Below are positions 16,476 through 24,558 of a stretch of 46,748 nucleotides of DNA, piece after piece. A model generated the notes under the pieces. It saw nothing but the letters and a program-made list of their open reading frames with translations, did not search any database and was not told the DNA's origin. Origin of the DNA: an uncultured Opitutia bacterium (lineage in GTDB: Bacteria; Verrucomicrobiota; Verrucomicrobiia; Opitutales; CAJWYM01); the NCBI GenBank assembly GCA_913049555.1, contig CAJWYM010000019.1, positions 1-46,748 of the forward strand, written 5' to 3'. How positions within the stretch are numbered: the first letter of the stretch is position 1; each line of letters begins with the position of its first letter. The position numbers were made by a program, and so were the translations under genes.

Positions 16476-19085
16476 TCAATGATTGGATCCTAATAGTGGA
16501 TTGGAGGAGGATCGGCCCATGGATGTCAGGTAGGCAAGTAAGTCTAATAGTTCATCACTATTTAGCATGTTGATTAGAGAGGGGGGCATCGGTGAATAGC
16601 TAGAAGCTTCAATAGATTTGATTTTTTTTCTTTTGACAACAGTCGTTGCTTCTAAGTATGGATTTTCTCGAAATTCAATTTGTTTTTTGTCACTCTTTAG
16701 AATACGACCGAAATAAGTATGACCACTGTGAAGGTGAATGGTGCTGTTTTCATATTGGTCGGAAATCACCTCACTTGGGTGTATGATGGATCGGGCTAGA
16801 TCTCGTAAAGAGAACTTGCCGCCTGCGAGTGTGAGATCGGGTCCAATATCTCCGCCCTCTCCGCTAAATCGGTGACATTGAGAGCACAAAGCAGCTTTAT
16901 ACATTTTGGCACCATTGGTTAGGTCTCTATTTTTGAGTTTATTATCGGCTAATTGTTCAACACTTTCGACGGTCCAAGATCTCCCTGGTCCTTTGGCCTT
17001 GGGTAATTCCATTTCTTTGCGAACTATTTTTTCTTCTATTTTACTAAATAGTTCATAAATCTGTGATTTTTCTAGTTCGTCTTCAATACGAACCAGTGCA
17101 AGCTTTTCAATTTGCTCCAGATAAGGTTTGAAGCTTTTCCCCCCAGCAATATCGCTTTTAATATGCGTTCTGGTCCAAGTGAAAAATCGATTTCTTAGCT
17201 CAGTAGTCCAACCTGTTTCGGCGAAGCGCAATAACAAAGCATAATGGATCTTTTCTGTTTCGGGTGGTTTTTCCAAAATCTCTTGGATCACCTTTCCGTA
17301 ATTACGTCCACGATTTAAGAAATCTGGATCTATTTTTTCTATTTTGTTTTCGGAATCTTGATAAAGAAGTTCTACAAGTTCTTCAGTAATGAATGGATCT
17401 TTTAGGAAAACCAGCAGAGCTCTTGCCTCTCGGTTGACTCTGTAGTCTTGAGAAGGGTAGAGGTCTCTAATCGATTGAATGAGTTTAAGGTTTTCAGAGG
17501 GGTCGGGTTCTCCAAGCCTTTTTATAAGGAGTTGTAAGGATCTCATCCAATCCAATTGAAGATTTTTTTCAATTTGCGATGGCTTGAAACGTAGGAGTTG
17601 TAAGAGGGCTTCATTTTTGTCTTCAGGATTTGCTTTTCGAGCAATTAAAGTGAGAGCATTGAATGCCGCTTGCGGTTCGAGCTCAGCAAATGCTTTCTCT
17701 TTCCAAAGTTTGTAGGGCTGATGTTCTATGGCTACTCTTGCAGCGTGACGGATAAAACGATCTGAGTGATTGAGGTGGGGCCAAGCTTGATCGATCGCAT
17801 TTGGCATCCGTTGTCCATGAAAGGATTCTAAATGTTTTCGAAGATCCTGAAGCTTAGTTTTCACAGTTTCACTTTTATCTAACTCTTTTGCGATGGGTTT
17901 TTTATAGGAAATTCTAAATAAATGAGAACCTGTTTTACGTCCGCCCGTAAGAAAATACATATTTCCATCCATTGCGGTTGTGATATCTGTTACGGGTAAA
18001 GGAAGGCTGTATATAAAAGATTCTTTTGTAGCTTTGTAAGAAGCCCCGTGCTTCTCCAGATGGATGGCATAGATCGTTCCATAGGTCCAGTCGAGTGCAA
18101 ACAAGGCATTTTGATATTTTTCAGGGAAATTGTATGCGCCTCTTCCGAAAGCCAAACCTGTGGGGGATCCTGGGCCCATATTGATCACCGGTGGTAAGCT
18201 GTCTATATACCAGTCTGGCCATTTTCCAGAACCTGTTCTCCAGCCATAATCAGATCCAGAAACTGCGTGAACAATACGAGTAGGACGATACCAAGGCATT
18301 CCCATATCCCACTCCATATCGGAGTCGTAAGTAAAGAGGTCGCCTTCGTCGTTGATGGCTAGGTCATAAGCATTGCGGTAGCCTGCAGAGATGAAATCCC
18401 ATCGACTGCCTTGTAAATCAGTTTTGGCGATTGAGCCAGCGGGGAGTTGGACATTGTGTGCATGCCCTCGAGGATCTTTAATAGAGGGGAAAAGATTGTC
18501 CTCTTTAAACGGTAAAATAAGGGGACTTGATTTTAGAGGAATTGTTTTAGGACGAGTGAAGTTTCCCCACACAACGTAGAGGCTTTTTTTGTCTGGAGAG
18601 GCTACGACACCATGGGGACCGTGCTCTCCTTGACCGAGTAATTCTTGCAGTAAGGTGATCTCATCAAAATGATCGTCTTGGTTGGTATCCCGTAGGCGAT
18701 AAAGACCATTGGGTCTTTGAGTGAATTTGGCTGCTGCATCTGTTTGATGCTTCGTTTGGTTTACAACTGCAAACAGATCGTTTTCTACAAAAACCATCCC
18801 TTGGGCGTAACCAAAGTCCATCTTTAGTTTTTCAACCACAGTTTGATTCTTATTCGAGATGGAGATTCTATACAAATGACCGGATTGGTCGGATGCGATG
18901 AGACGACCTTTAGGGTCGGAAGTAATACAAACCCAAGATCCTTGAGTTTTAGGGATGGAGTAGATTTTATCTACGGCAAATCCTTCTTGAACAAAGTCAA
19001 AATGGTCATCACTGCTTTCACTCCATAATAAGATAGGAAAGATGGAAAGGAAAAAGAAGAACGGAATAGAGGATATTTTCTTCAT
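16476..19085 (-). CDS. PVC-type heme-binding CxxCH beta-propeller protein (putative membrane-bound dehydrogenase)
   Basis: Exported 869-residue protein of the family typical of Planctomycetes and Verrucomicrobia. After a signal peptide (1-22) comes a beta-propeller resembling sugar/sorbosone dehydrogenases (to about 400; landmarks HGPHGVVASPDKKSLYVVWG and GYRNAYDLAINDEGD). Helical HEAT-like repeats occupy about 420-690, and a cytochrome c domain has the heme motif CSQCH (Cys734, Cys737, His738) in a GGDIGPDLTLAGG context. It probably oxidises a sugar or alcohol in the periplasm and passes electrons to a c-type heme. Its position ahead of three sulfatases suggests a shared task in sulfated-glycan breakdown. 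The substrate is unknown. The gene is preceded by a possible regulator binding site at 19120-19136. Confidence 0.88.
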   Translation of the reverse strand: MKKISSIPFFFFLSIFPILLWSESSDDHFDFVQEGFAVDKIYSIPKTQGSWVCITSDPKGRLIASDQSGHLYRISISNKNQTVVEKLKMDFGYAQGMVFVENDLFAVVNQTKHQTDAAAKFTQRPNGLYRLRDTNQDDHFDEITLLQELLGQGEHGPHGVVASPDKKSLYVVWGNFTRPKTIPLKSSPLILPFKEDNLFPSIKDPRGHAHNVQLPAGSIAKTDLQGSRWDFISAGYRNAYDLAINDEGDLFTYDSDMEWDMGMPWYRPTRIVHAVSGSDYGWRTGSGKWPDWYIDSLPPVINMGPGSPTGLAFGRGAYNFPEKYQNALFALDWTYGTIYAIHLEKHGASYKATKESFIYSLPLPVTDITTAMDGNMYFLTGGRKTGSHLFRISYKKPIAKELDKSETVKTKLQDLRKHLESFHGQRMPNAIDQAWPHLNHSDRFIRHAARVAIEHQPYKLWKEKAFAELEPQAAFNALTLIARKANPEDKNEALLQLLRFKPSQIEKNLQLDWMRSLQLLIKRLGEPDPSENLKLIQSIRDLYPSQDYRVNREARALLVFLKDPFITEELVELLYQDSENKIEKIDPDFLNRGRNYGKVIQEILEKPPETEKIHYALLLRFAETGWTTELRNRFFTWTRTHIKSDIAGGKSFKPYLEQIEKLALVRIEDELEKSQIYELFSKIEEKIVRKEMELPKAKGPGRSWTVESVEQLADNKLKNRDLTNGAKMYKAALCSQCHRFSGEGGDIGPDLTLAGGKFSLRDLARSIIHPSEVISDQYENSTIHLHSGHTYFGRILKSDKKQIEFRENPYLEATTVVKRKKIKSIEASSYSPMPPSLINMLNSDELLDLLAYLTSMGRSSSNPLLGSNH

Positions 19086-19119
19086 TGAATACTTAATTGA
19101 TAATACACAATAATACTGT

Positions 19120-19136
19120 AGCAGAAAATAAGCAGA
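19120..19136. promoter_or_regulatory. Candidate AraC-type operator (11-bp phased direct repeat)
   Basis: AGCAGA occurs twice (19120-19125 and 19131-19136), one helical turn apart, about 35-50 bp upstream of the heme-binding gene and directly after the AraC regulator gene. AraC-family proteins commonly bind phased direct repeats. The assignment is by position and form only. Confidence 0.3.
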
Positions 19137-19179
19137 TTACTATTAGGTTTTGATCTTCTTTTATTGGATTTTCGTCAAA

Positions 19180-19920
19180 TTAGATTTTTTTCTTTCGAAA
19201 CTTAGAAGGAGAAATCTTCATTGATTTTCTAAATTCACTCGTAAAATAGCTCTGATCGCAAAAGCCTACCTCTAAGGCAATTTCAGAAACAGGTTTAGAA
19301 GTGCTCTCCAAAAGATCACAAGCTTTATTGATTCGCATACGACGTATATATTTTAATGGAGTCATTTGAAAGTGGGATTTGAATTGCCTCTCAAAAGAGC
19401 TTGTCGATAAGCCAGACATCTTTCCTAGATCAGGAATATTGATTTTCTCCATATAATTATTTCGGATGAAATCGATTGCTTCGTAAATTTGTGGATAAGG
19501 AAGCGCTTTGATGTTTGCAGGTTCAATAAAGAGAGTGATCCCTTGGAGCCCAATGATTTTTCCCTCATAGGAGAGGATCGGTATTTTGTGGGTCAGGTGC
19601 CAATCCACTGAATAATCGATATGGGTGATAAGTTCCATTCGATTTTTTAGGTTTTTTCCTGTTTCGAAAACAAGTTGATCATCTGCGAGAAATCTTTCGA
19701 CGATGTAATGAGGGAAATAATCGTAATCATTTGTCCCAGTAATATCAGATTTCATTTGAAGGCCTAATTTTTGAATCAAGGCTGGATTGGCTGTAATAAA
19801 CTCACTTTCAGTATTTTTTATGAAGTATAAAAGATTTGGAGTATAATCAAAGAGTAGTCCTTGGTTTTTAGCAGGATCTAATTGAGCAAAAAATTCTTCT
19901 TTTTTGTAATTTCTCTTCAT
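19180..19920 (-). CDS. PAS-domain AraC-family transcriptional regulator
   Basis: A 246-residue DNA-binding regulator. The N-terminal part (about 20-130) resembles a PAS sensor domain (NLLYFIKNTESEFITANPAL; GKIIGLQGITLFI). The C-terminal 100 residues are the AraC double helix-turn-helix (INIPDLGKMSGLSTSSFERQ; RINKACDLLESTSKPVSEIA; VGFCDQSYFTSEFRKSMKIS). Regulators with this architecture often sit beside sulfatase and glycan-use genes in this phylum. It lies immediately upstream of, and in the same direction as, the heme-binding/sulfatase operon, with a 94-bp gap holding a candidate operator. It probably activates that operon in response to a small ligand; the ligand is unknown. Confidence 0.88.
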   Translation of the reverse strand: MKRNYKKEEFFAQLDPAKNQGLLFDYTPNLLYFIKNTESEFITANPALIQKLGLQMKSDITGTNDYDYFPHYIVERFLADDQLVFETGKNLKNRMELITHIDYSVDWHLTHKIPILSYEGKIIGLQGITLFIEPANIKALPYPQIYEAIDFIRNNYMEKINIPDLGKMSGLSTSSFERQFKSHFQMTPLKYIRRMRINKACDLLESTSKPVSEIALEVGFCDQSYFTSEFRKSMKISPSKFRKKKI

Positions 19921-19992
19921 TCATGGAGGGGTTGGTTTTTAGGTCATGAGTTGTATTTTTATTAGTCTATTTAATAGGACCAGTTACCCACT

Positions 19993-21417
19993 TTATTTTA
20001 CACTTTCCTCTTTTGAGAATAAAAGAGTGTATTGAATTTTCACTTTAGAATTGGCAGAGACTGGAACTTTAAATTCTAATGTTTTATTGTCTATTTTTTC
20101 AAACGGATGGGAACTCTTGGTTACTTTCCAATTTGAGTTTCCTGCTCGTATCGGTTCTAGAACTTGAATCTCTATCTTTTCTTTCTTTCGGTTGGTCAAT
20201 TGAATTTCTATATTTTCCGTCCTTGTTCTTTCTAATTTTGAAGAATTCGAAGATAGGATCGACCTTTTTCCTAAAATATCAAAAGCATCACCAGTGTAAA
20301 TCGATACAGATTCATTTTTAGGGGTATGATTCATAATGTTTTCCCCAATAAATTCAAGTTGATGATCTTGTAGATCTTTTTTATAAAAACGAACTTTTCC
20401 AGCGGGCAAGGGCATTCCTAAATGGTTTTCTTCAGTATTCTGAAATTCTCTATAGATTTGAATGGCAGAATTGGATTTTAAACGGTTGAATTGATACACT
20501 TTTTTAGATTGAACTCCATCTGAATAGAGCAACTCAATTTGCTTTTGCTCATTGTGACGGAAATTTAATAAAAAAGGTACAGAATATATGTGATATTCAT
20601 CTAAGGATTTTTCTTCAACTCTTGGAGCTGAAATTCTCATGGATGCAACTGCTACATCCCCAAAAGGATCTACTGCGTAGTTTGGTTTTTGAATTTTACT
20701 TACTTCACCGGCAACAAGCTTGATCTTAGTATCTTTGAAATTAGCACCACTTGTATTTTTTAAGGTAATCCAAGCATGCAATTTCATAACATTGCTATTT
20801 TCCGGAGATACTAAATTGTAGCTAGCTTCCCAAGCAAATCCTTTTGATAGATAAGCCAACTCAATGGACATTTTTTGGTTTTCTTTGGATTGAATTTTCC
20901 AGAGCAGGGTAGGTTTGAGTAGAGTCGTATCTTGTAAAGGAGGGAAGATCGGGGTTCCAGGTAGAGACGTATGCCATTGACCATTCAATTCTATAATTGG
21001 GGGTATAAATTGATCGATCGCGCGGTTCTCAAAAGGGTCTAGTATGCTTAGCATGGAGGGAGCTCGAATGATTTTGCCATTTAACTTATGGGGATGTCCA
21101 TCGATCTCAGTTTGGAATTTTATTTGTTGACCCTCATAATGTTTTAATAGGGATTCTTCATTGATTGGGTCGTTGCGATAGTTTTGCTCCAAAATATAAA
21201 AATTCGAGGCATCGTTTTTTTCACGAAAAATAATGGAGTCCGTTTCGAGCATACGTGTAACTCCATCAAATTGGACTTGGTTCATTCCTTTCTTTAATGA
21301 AATATCTATGTTTTCGCGAATGACCCCAAATCCCTGATTGTATAAAGTGATTGCTGTGGAACTGAAAAGAGAATGAATTAGAAATAAACTAGAAAGCGTT
21401 AAAATTTTAAATTTCAT
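19993..21417 (-). CDS. DUF4139 domain protein, exported
   Basis: A 474-residue protein with a signal peptide (about 1-20) and the beta-rich layout of DUF4139 (mucoidy-inhibitor-A-like) proteins. Landmarks are ITLYNQGFGVIRENIDISLK near the N-terminus, LAYLSKGFAWEASYNLV, LHAWITLKNTSGANFKDTKI and LVAGEV in the middle, and LTNRKKEKIEIQVLEPI toward the C-terminus. Function in the family is not established; a cell-envelope role is plausible because it is exported. It lies 72 bp upstream of the AraC regulator in the same direction, and co-transcription is possible. No catalytic residues could be recognised. Confidence 0.8.
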   Translation of the reverse strand: MKFKILTLSSLFLIHSLFSSTAITLYNQGFGVIRENIDISLKKGMNQVQFDGVTRMLETDSIIFREKNDASNFYILEQNYRNDPINEESLLKHYEGQQIKFQTEIDGHPHKLNGKIIRAPSMLSILDPFENRAIDQFIPPIIELNGQWHTSLPGTPIFPPLQDTTLLKPTLLWKIQSKENQKMSIELAYLSKGFAWEASYNLVSPENSNVMKLHAWITLKNTSGANFKDTKIKLVAGEVSKIQKPNYAVDPFGDVAVASMRISAPRVEEKSLDEYHIYSVPFLLNFRHNEQKQIELLYSDGVQSKKVYQFNRLKSNSAIQIYREFQNTEENHLGMPLPAGKVRFYKKDLQDHQLEFIGENIMNHTPKNESVSIYTGDAFDILGKRSILSSNSSKLERTRTENIEIQLTNRKKEKIEIQVLEPIRAGNSNWKVTKSSHPFEKIDNKTLEFKVPVSANSKVKIQYTLLFSKEESVK

Positions 21418-21724
21418 TTTTATAGGAGTTTGTGATTTATTCTTATTATTTGGAAATTTTTATTCAATTAAAGTATTAGAATCCAGTCTCCGCGAAAATA
21501 CATTTTGTTGAATACTCCATAACATTTGAGTTAAGAATGAATGGATCTGTTAGACAAGAGATTGTGAAAATGAAAGTTTTCATCCTTTAGGAAGGACCGA
21601 TATGAAAGAGACAATTTTAATAGATTCAATAAATGGTGTGAAAAATGTAAACCATCCATTAAAAAATTAGCAATTTAAATGCAGTAATTGTATCAAAGAG
21701 GTAAAATCTTTTGGAATCTAAGAT
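21418..21724. other. Gap between tRNA-Gly and the DUF4139 gene
   Basis: About 300 bp, AT-rich. It must hold the promoter of the DUF4139 gene, but no convincing -10/-35 pair was identified. A strong ribosome binding sequence AGGAAGG (21589-21595) stands 6 nt before an ATG (21602-21604) that opens a 22-codon ORF ending at 21670. This is recorded only as a possible peptide. Confidence 0.4.
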
Positions 21725-21800
21725 TGGTGCGGGCGGTGAGGTTCGAACTCACAACATCCACCTTGGCAAGGTGGCACTCTGCCAATTGAGCTACGCCCGC
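21725..21800 (-). tRNA. tRNA-Gly (GCC)
   Basis: On the minus strand the acceptor GCGGGCG (from 21800) pairs with CGCCCGC, followed by A and an encoded CCA (21725-21728). The D arm contains TAGCTCAATTGGCAGAG. The anticodon arm is CCACC-TTGCCAA-GGTGG, giving anticodon GCC. The T arm is GTGAGTTCGAACCTCAC. All arms fold with normal lengths and the total is 76 nt including CCA. Confidence 0.96.
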
Positions 21801-22102
21801 TCAATAATGCTTAATAACATTAATTTTTGAATCCTTTGTCAACTCGTTTCGATGATTCTTAGAACAAAAAATGAGATTAGGGTTCCTCTATTTTAAAAAG
21901 CTCTCATTCACTGCATTCAAACCGATAGTTAATAAATTTCTTTTACTAGATGGTTCTTAAAGCTAAAAAAATAAATTGTGGGTGATTTTTTTAAAATCAA
22001 TCCGATGCAATCAAAAACCCAAAAATTCAGGATGGTTAATCCAAATTTGGTTTGTTGGTTTTTTATCTAGCAAGTTGCATAATGAAGTAAAAACAAATCC
22101 TT

Positions 22103-22273
22103 TTAATTCTGGTCGGGAGCTTGAAGCATATCAAAAATTTTTGTGTTGGATTCTCTGATTTTTTGAGAATCTTTTCCCATTTTTTCACTCATAGAATTGT
22201 GTTGTTTTAAGAGAGCAAAGATTGCAAGGATCAAAAACGCAATGACGCCAATCGTTATTTTTTTATTTTGCAT
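22103..22273 (-). CDS. Small membrane-anchored protein (56 aa), unknown
   Basis: A short gene easily overlooked. It starts MQNKKITIGVIAFLILAIFA, a lysine-rich start plus a single hydrophobic segment (about residues 6-22). A polar tail follows (KQHNSMSEKMGKDSQKIRES, then TKIFDMLQAPDQN). It is preceded by a near-consensus promoter whose -10 box ends 4 nt before the ATG, so the mRNA would be leaderless or nearly so. The polar tail looks helical. No family was recognised. It is oriented away from the next small ORF (22360) and lies just outside the integrated element. The good promoter and typical membrane-anchor pattern argue that it is real. Confidence 0.6.
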   Translation of the reverse strand: MQNKKITIGVIAFLILAIFALLKQHNSMSEKMGKDSQKIRESNTKIFDMLQAPDQN

Positions 22274-22277
22274 TCAA

Positions 22278-22306
22278 ATTATAGTGATTTTGTTTAGAAG
22301 TGTGAA
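22278..22306 (-). promoter_or_regulatory. Near-consensus sigma70-type promoter for the 56-aa gene
   Basis: On the minus strand TTCACA (22306-22301; 5 of 6 consensus) is separated by exactly 17 bp from TATAAT (22283-22278; 6 of 6). Transcription would begin about at the ATG (22273), predicting a leaderless message. Confidence 0.65.
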
Positions 22307-22359
22307 ACTTCTCTCATTTAAAAATAAATTAAATCGTAAGACAAATTTCTTTTCGAGTT

Positions 22360-22518
22360 ATGCTCACAATCCTAGTAGGCATCCTCTACTTTGTAATCAA
22401 AGCCGCTGACTCTTCAGAATTTCAATATGGATTGACTCCAATCGGATGTAAAATCTATATTAGTCTCTTTGTTTTGATAAATACCCGAAAGGATTATTTA
22501 TCTCGTCATTATCATTAA
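22360..22518 (+). CDS. Possible small protein (52 aa), unknown
   Basis: An ATG-initiated ORF reading MLTILVGILYFVIKAADSSE, then FQYGLTPIGCKIYISLFVLI and a basic end (NTRKDYLSRHYH). It has two hydrophobic stretches and resembles a tiny membrane protein. No strong ribosome binding site is visible. The ORF ends 2 bp before the displaced tRNA-Arg 5' half, and its last third overlaps where the original tRNA promoter should lie (TTGATA at 22474-22479). That overlap makes it doubtful. Confidence 0.3.
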   Translation: MLTILVGILYFVIKAADSSEFQYGLTPIGCKIYISLFVLINTRKDYLSRHYH

Positions 22519-22520
22519 GC

Positions 22521-22561
22521 AGTCCCCATAGTTCAACGGATAGAACAATAGTTTCCTAAAC
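22521..22561 (+). repeat. Left attachment site: displaced 5' half of tRNA-Arg
   Basis: Identical over 41 bp to 27105-27145; the flanking bases differ at both ends (c versus t before, g versus t after). It contains the tRNA 5' acceptor strand, D arm and anticodon loop but no 3' half, so it cannot make a tRNA. It marks the left end of the element. Confidence 0.88.
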
Positions 22562-23063
22562 GACATCCATATACCCCGAATCCCGCAAAGCCCCTAAAAC
22601 AGGCATACTAAAAAAATATTTTTTTTGCAAAGTCGTTTATTTGTTCATTTTATAGCGTTTATTCTTGCCTTATCCTTGCCTTCTATCAACAGTACAAACT
22701 ATTCTATGTATACCCCACTAGCACGCCCGCTATGTTTTTCAGAATACGCATTTATGTCCATAATAAAAAAAGCCATGGGGGGCTTGAGATCTTACTCTAA
22801 TTATACTTTTGATTTACAAGTAGAGCGACTGCATGAAAAGAGGCTCAATTCTTTCTTAGGCTCTATAATCATTATTGCTTAAGAGGCGACAAAAAGAACT
22901 GATTTTATCTCATTTTCTTTATTAAGGGGTTAAGTGGTCTTTAAGTTACTATCTTTATTGAATATACGAAGTATAAAATGTATTTTGCACCCCTAAGAAT
23001 GAACATTTCTCATCATGTTAAAGATTTCACTAGAAATTTCTAACTTTCCGTTGAGAATAATAG
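22562..23063. other. Left non-coding end of the element
   Basis: About 500 bp without a convincing gene. An 85-codon ORF at 22625-22882 starts with TTG and has no ribosome binding site or family resemblance. The stretch holds the left arm-type octamers (22664-22682) and a short hairpin AAGCC-ATGGGG-GGCTT (22770-22785). It also holds an AT-rich leader before the rep GTG. A replication origin would be expected here but could not be identified. Confidence 0.4.
22664..22682 (+). promoter_or_regulatory. Left arm-type recombinase binding sites (tandem CTTGCCTT)
   Basis: CTTGCCTT occurs at 22664-22671 and 22675-22682, spaced 11 bp, about 100 bp inside the left core. The same pair with the same spacing and orientation, again preceded by ATT and followed by TATCA, occurs near the right core. 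Paired arm sites are typical of lambda-type integrases. Confidence 0.6.
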
Positions 23064-23711
23064 GTGAAGAAGAAAGCACCTAAAGCATATTGTCCCAGAA
23101 CTGAAAAAAAAGTCATTGAGACAATAGAAGATTTTATTTCGAGGGATTACTGGAAAAACTACTATCATTTCTGCCTTACAACAAATCTGGACGCAAAAGA
23201 AGTCGATTATGTTAATGCAGTGTCAAAGTCATTTAGAGATAGTTTCAGGCGTTACTGTAACAAAAAGAAGAATAGATTTGTTTGTGGTGTTTATGTGACT
23301 GAGTTCTCAGAAGGGCAATCAAAGGTTCATTATCATTATTTATTGAATTTTGGGGGCAAGATAAGTGATAGCAAACTTAGAGAATACAAGACATATATAA
23401 GAAGCTCTTGGCATAACAGGTTTATTGATGATTTTGGTAATTGTAGTTTAAACAAGAAGTTATCCCTTCATTGGAAGATAGAAAGTAAAGACCATCTATT
23501 TAACCTACCTGCTTACTTTGCAAAGTCTGGAGATAATAGAAAAGTAACTCAAAAACGTCCGAAAATTCCGCTCAAGTCACATATTCATTATGTAAGCTAC
23601 TTGAATAAATCTCGCTTCAGTGAAGTCGGGCAATCTGGAACTTATAAGAAAAACAAAAATCATCAACTTGCCTTTTTAGTAGATACTAACTTTGAAGAAT
23701 TGCCTTTTTAG
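23064..23711 (+). CDS. HUH-family Rep-like endonuclease (rolling-circle replication initiator)
   Basis: A 215-residue protein starting at GTG. Three motifs typical of rolling-circle initiators appear in the right order. Motif I is YHFCLTT (36-40). Motif II is the metal-binding HUH pair VHYHYLL (His89, His91). Motif III is AYFAKS with a single catalytic Tyr151 and Lys154. It would nick one strand at an origin and form a 5'-phosphotyrosine link. A relaxase or inovirus Gp2-like function is an alternative reading, because the size and layout also fit those. It is the only plus-strand gene in the element and opposes the others. AT-rich inverted TTATAATT/AATTATAA at 23731-23757 follows the stop and may end transcription. 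The motif pattern is clear; the exact family is not. Confidence 0.65.
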   Translation: MKKKAPKAYCPRTEKKVIETIEDFISRDYWKNYYHFCLTTNLDAKEVDYVNAVSKSFRDSFRRYCNKKKNRFVCGVYVTEFSEGQSKVHYHYLLNFGGKISDSKLREYKTYIRSSWHNRFIDDFGNCSLNKKLSLHWKIESKDHLFNLPAYFAKSGDNRKVTQKRPKIPLKSHIHYVSYLNKSRFSEVGQSGTYKKNKNHQLAFLVDTNFEELPF

Positions 23712-23897
23712 TGAGCATCATTCTTTAAGTTATAATTTTTTTTAAAGTTAATTATAATTACAGAGAAATTGTTTTAAATTCCATATTACACCTTATTACG
23801 TGAAGAGCATGACAGTATGATTCATTTTTGAAGCTATATAAAGCCCCCTCAAGCACCCTAAGATCTCTCTTTATGCAATATCAAGCATTTACTGGCT

Positions 23898-24305
23898 TTA
23901 AACATATACTTTAAAGTATCCGTCTATTTTTCCAGCTCCGTAATCGTCATTAAATGAACCTGAAATTTTTAATGTTGGGAACTTTTCAAGAAGAAATACA
24001 AGTTCCCCTTCTTCACCACTTACAGCTATATTATTGATGTTTTCGTTTGCATAAGTCGTCAAACGGACAAAGTATTGCTTTCTCTTATTAACTTTTTTGA
24101 TACGACCATAAGTAAACCCCCATGTAGATATTTTTGCCCTATCAGGATTTTCCCTCCAGAATTTGCTCCAATCGCCCGCCTCATTCATTTCCTTACAAAC
24201 CTCCTTAAAATGAAATTCTTTATCATCTAAGTAGTCTAAGACCTTATTAAGGTAAATTTTACTTTTATGAGTAAATGTGAGCTTATAAGTAGTATCGTTG
24301 GACAT
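23898..24305 (-). CDS. Unknown element protein (135 aa)
   Basis: No family recognised. The protein begins MSNDTTYKLTFTHKSKIYLN and is rich in charged and aromatic residues (DWSKFWRENPDRAKISTWGF). It ends in a beta-like segment (GELVFLLEKFPTLKISGSFN followed by DDYGAGKIDGYFKVYV). No signal peptide or membrane segment is seen. A second, internally deleted copy lies at 25548-25642, and the upstream regions of both are also similar, so the gene was once duplicated together with its promoter region. The segment VRLTTYANENINNI...LVFLLEKF loosely resembles LRFSVNSTHNATCY...LLFLLDNF in the neighbouring 306-residue protein, suggesting a shared domain. The function is unknown; it is cargo or a replication/maintenance gene of the element. 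Confidence 0.7.
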   Translation of the reverse strand: MSNDTTYKLTFTHKSKIYLNKVLDYLDDKEFHFKEVCKEMNEAGDWSKFWRENPDRAKISTWGFTYGRIKKVNKRKQYFVRLTTYANENINNIAVSGEEGELVFLLEKFPTLKISGSFNDDYGAGKIDGYFKVYV

Positions 24306-24328
24306 ATTTTCACATTGATTTTAAAAAA

Positions 24329-24430
24329 TTCGTAAGACATTCATTAAAAATGCATTGCGAGCAAATATTCTTTTTTTTTACAAAATTATAATTATTGATT
24401 ATCAATGATTCACAAGCCCTAAATTACGAA
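24329..24430. repeat. Repeat copy R1 bounded by TTCGTAA/TTACGAA
   Basis: Lies directly upstream of the 135-aa gene. It is bounded by inverted TTCGTAA (24329-24335) and TTACGAA (24424-24430). Its sequence is collinear with R2 (25663-25756), sharing TCGTAAGACATT near one end and ATCAATGATT(C/T)AC near the other. It probably holds the promoter and operator of the gene. Confidence 0.6.
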
Positions 24431-24558
24431 CAATAAAAGTAAGGCATTAAATGAAAGTGATTTAAGAATTCATTTAAAGTATTCAAAAAAACTACTTTTA
24501 CTGATAATCAACATCTTGCAGTTTTAAGGGCATTATTTAACATTAGATTCTGCAAGTA

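Noticed and set aside
21976-22409. Two plus-strand ORFs of 60-70 codons between tRNA-Gly and the element
   Set aside because: They are out of frame shadows of the 56-aa minus-strand gene and its promoter region.
22625-22882. 85-codon plus-strand ORF near the left end of the element
   Set aside because: It starts with TTG, lacks a ribosome binding site, has an unnatural residue mix and overlaps the arm-type sites.
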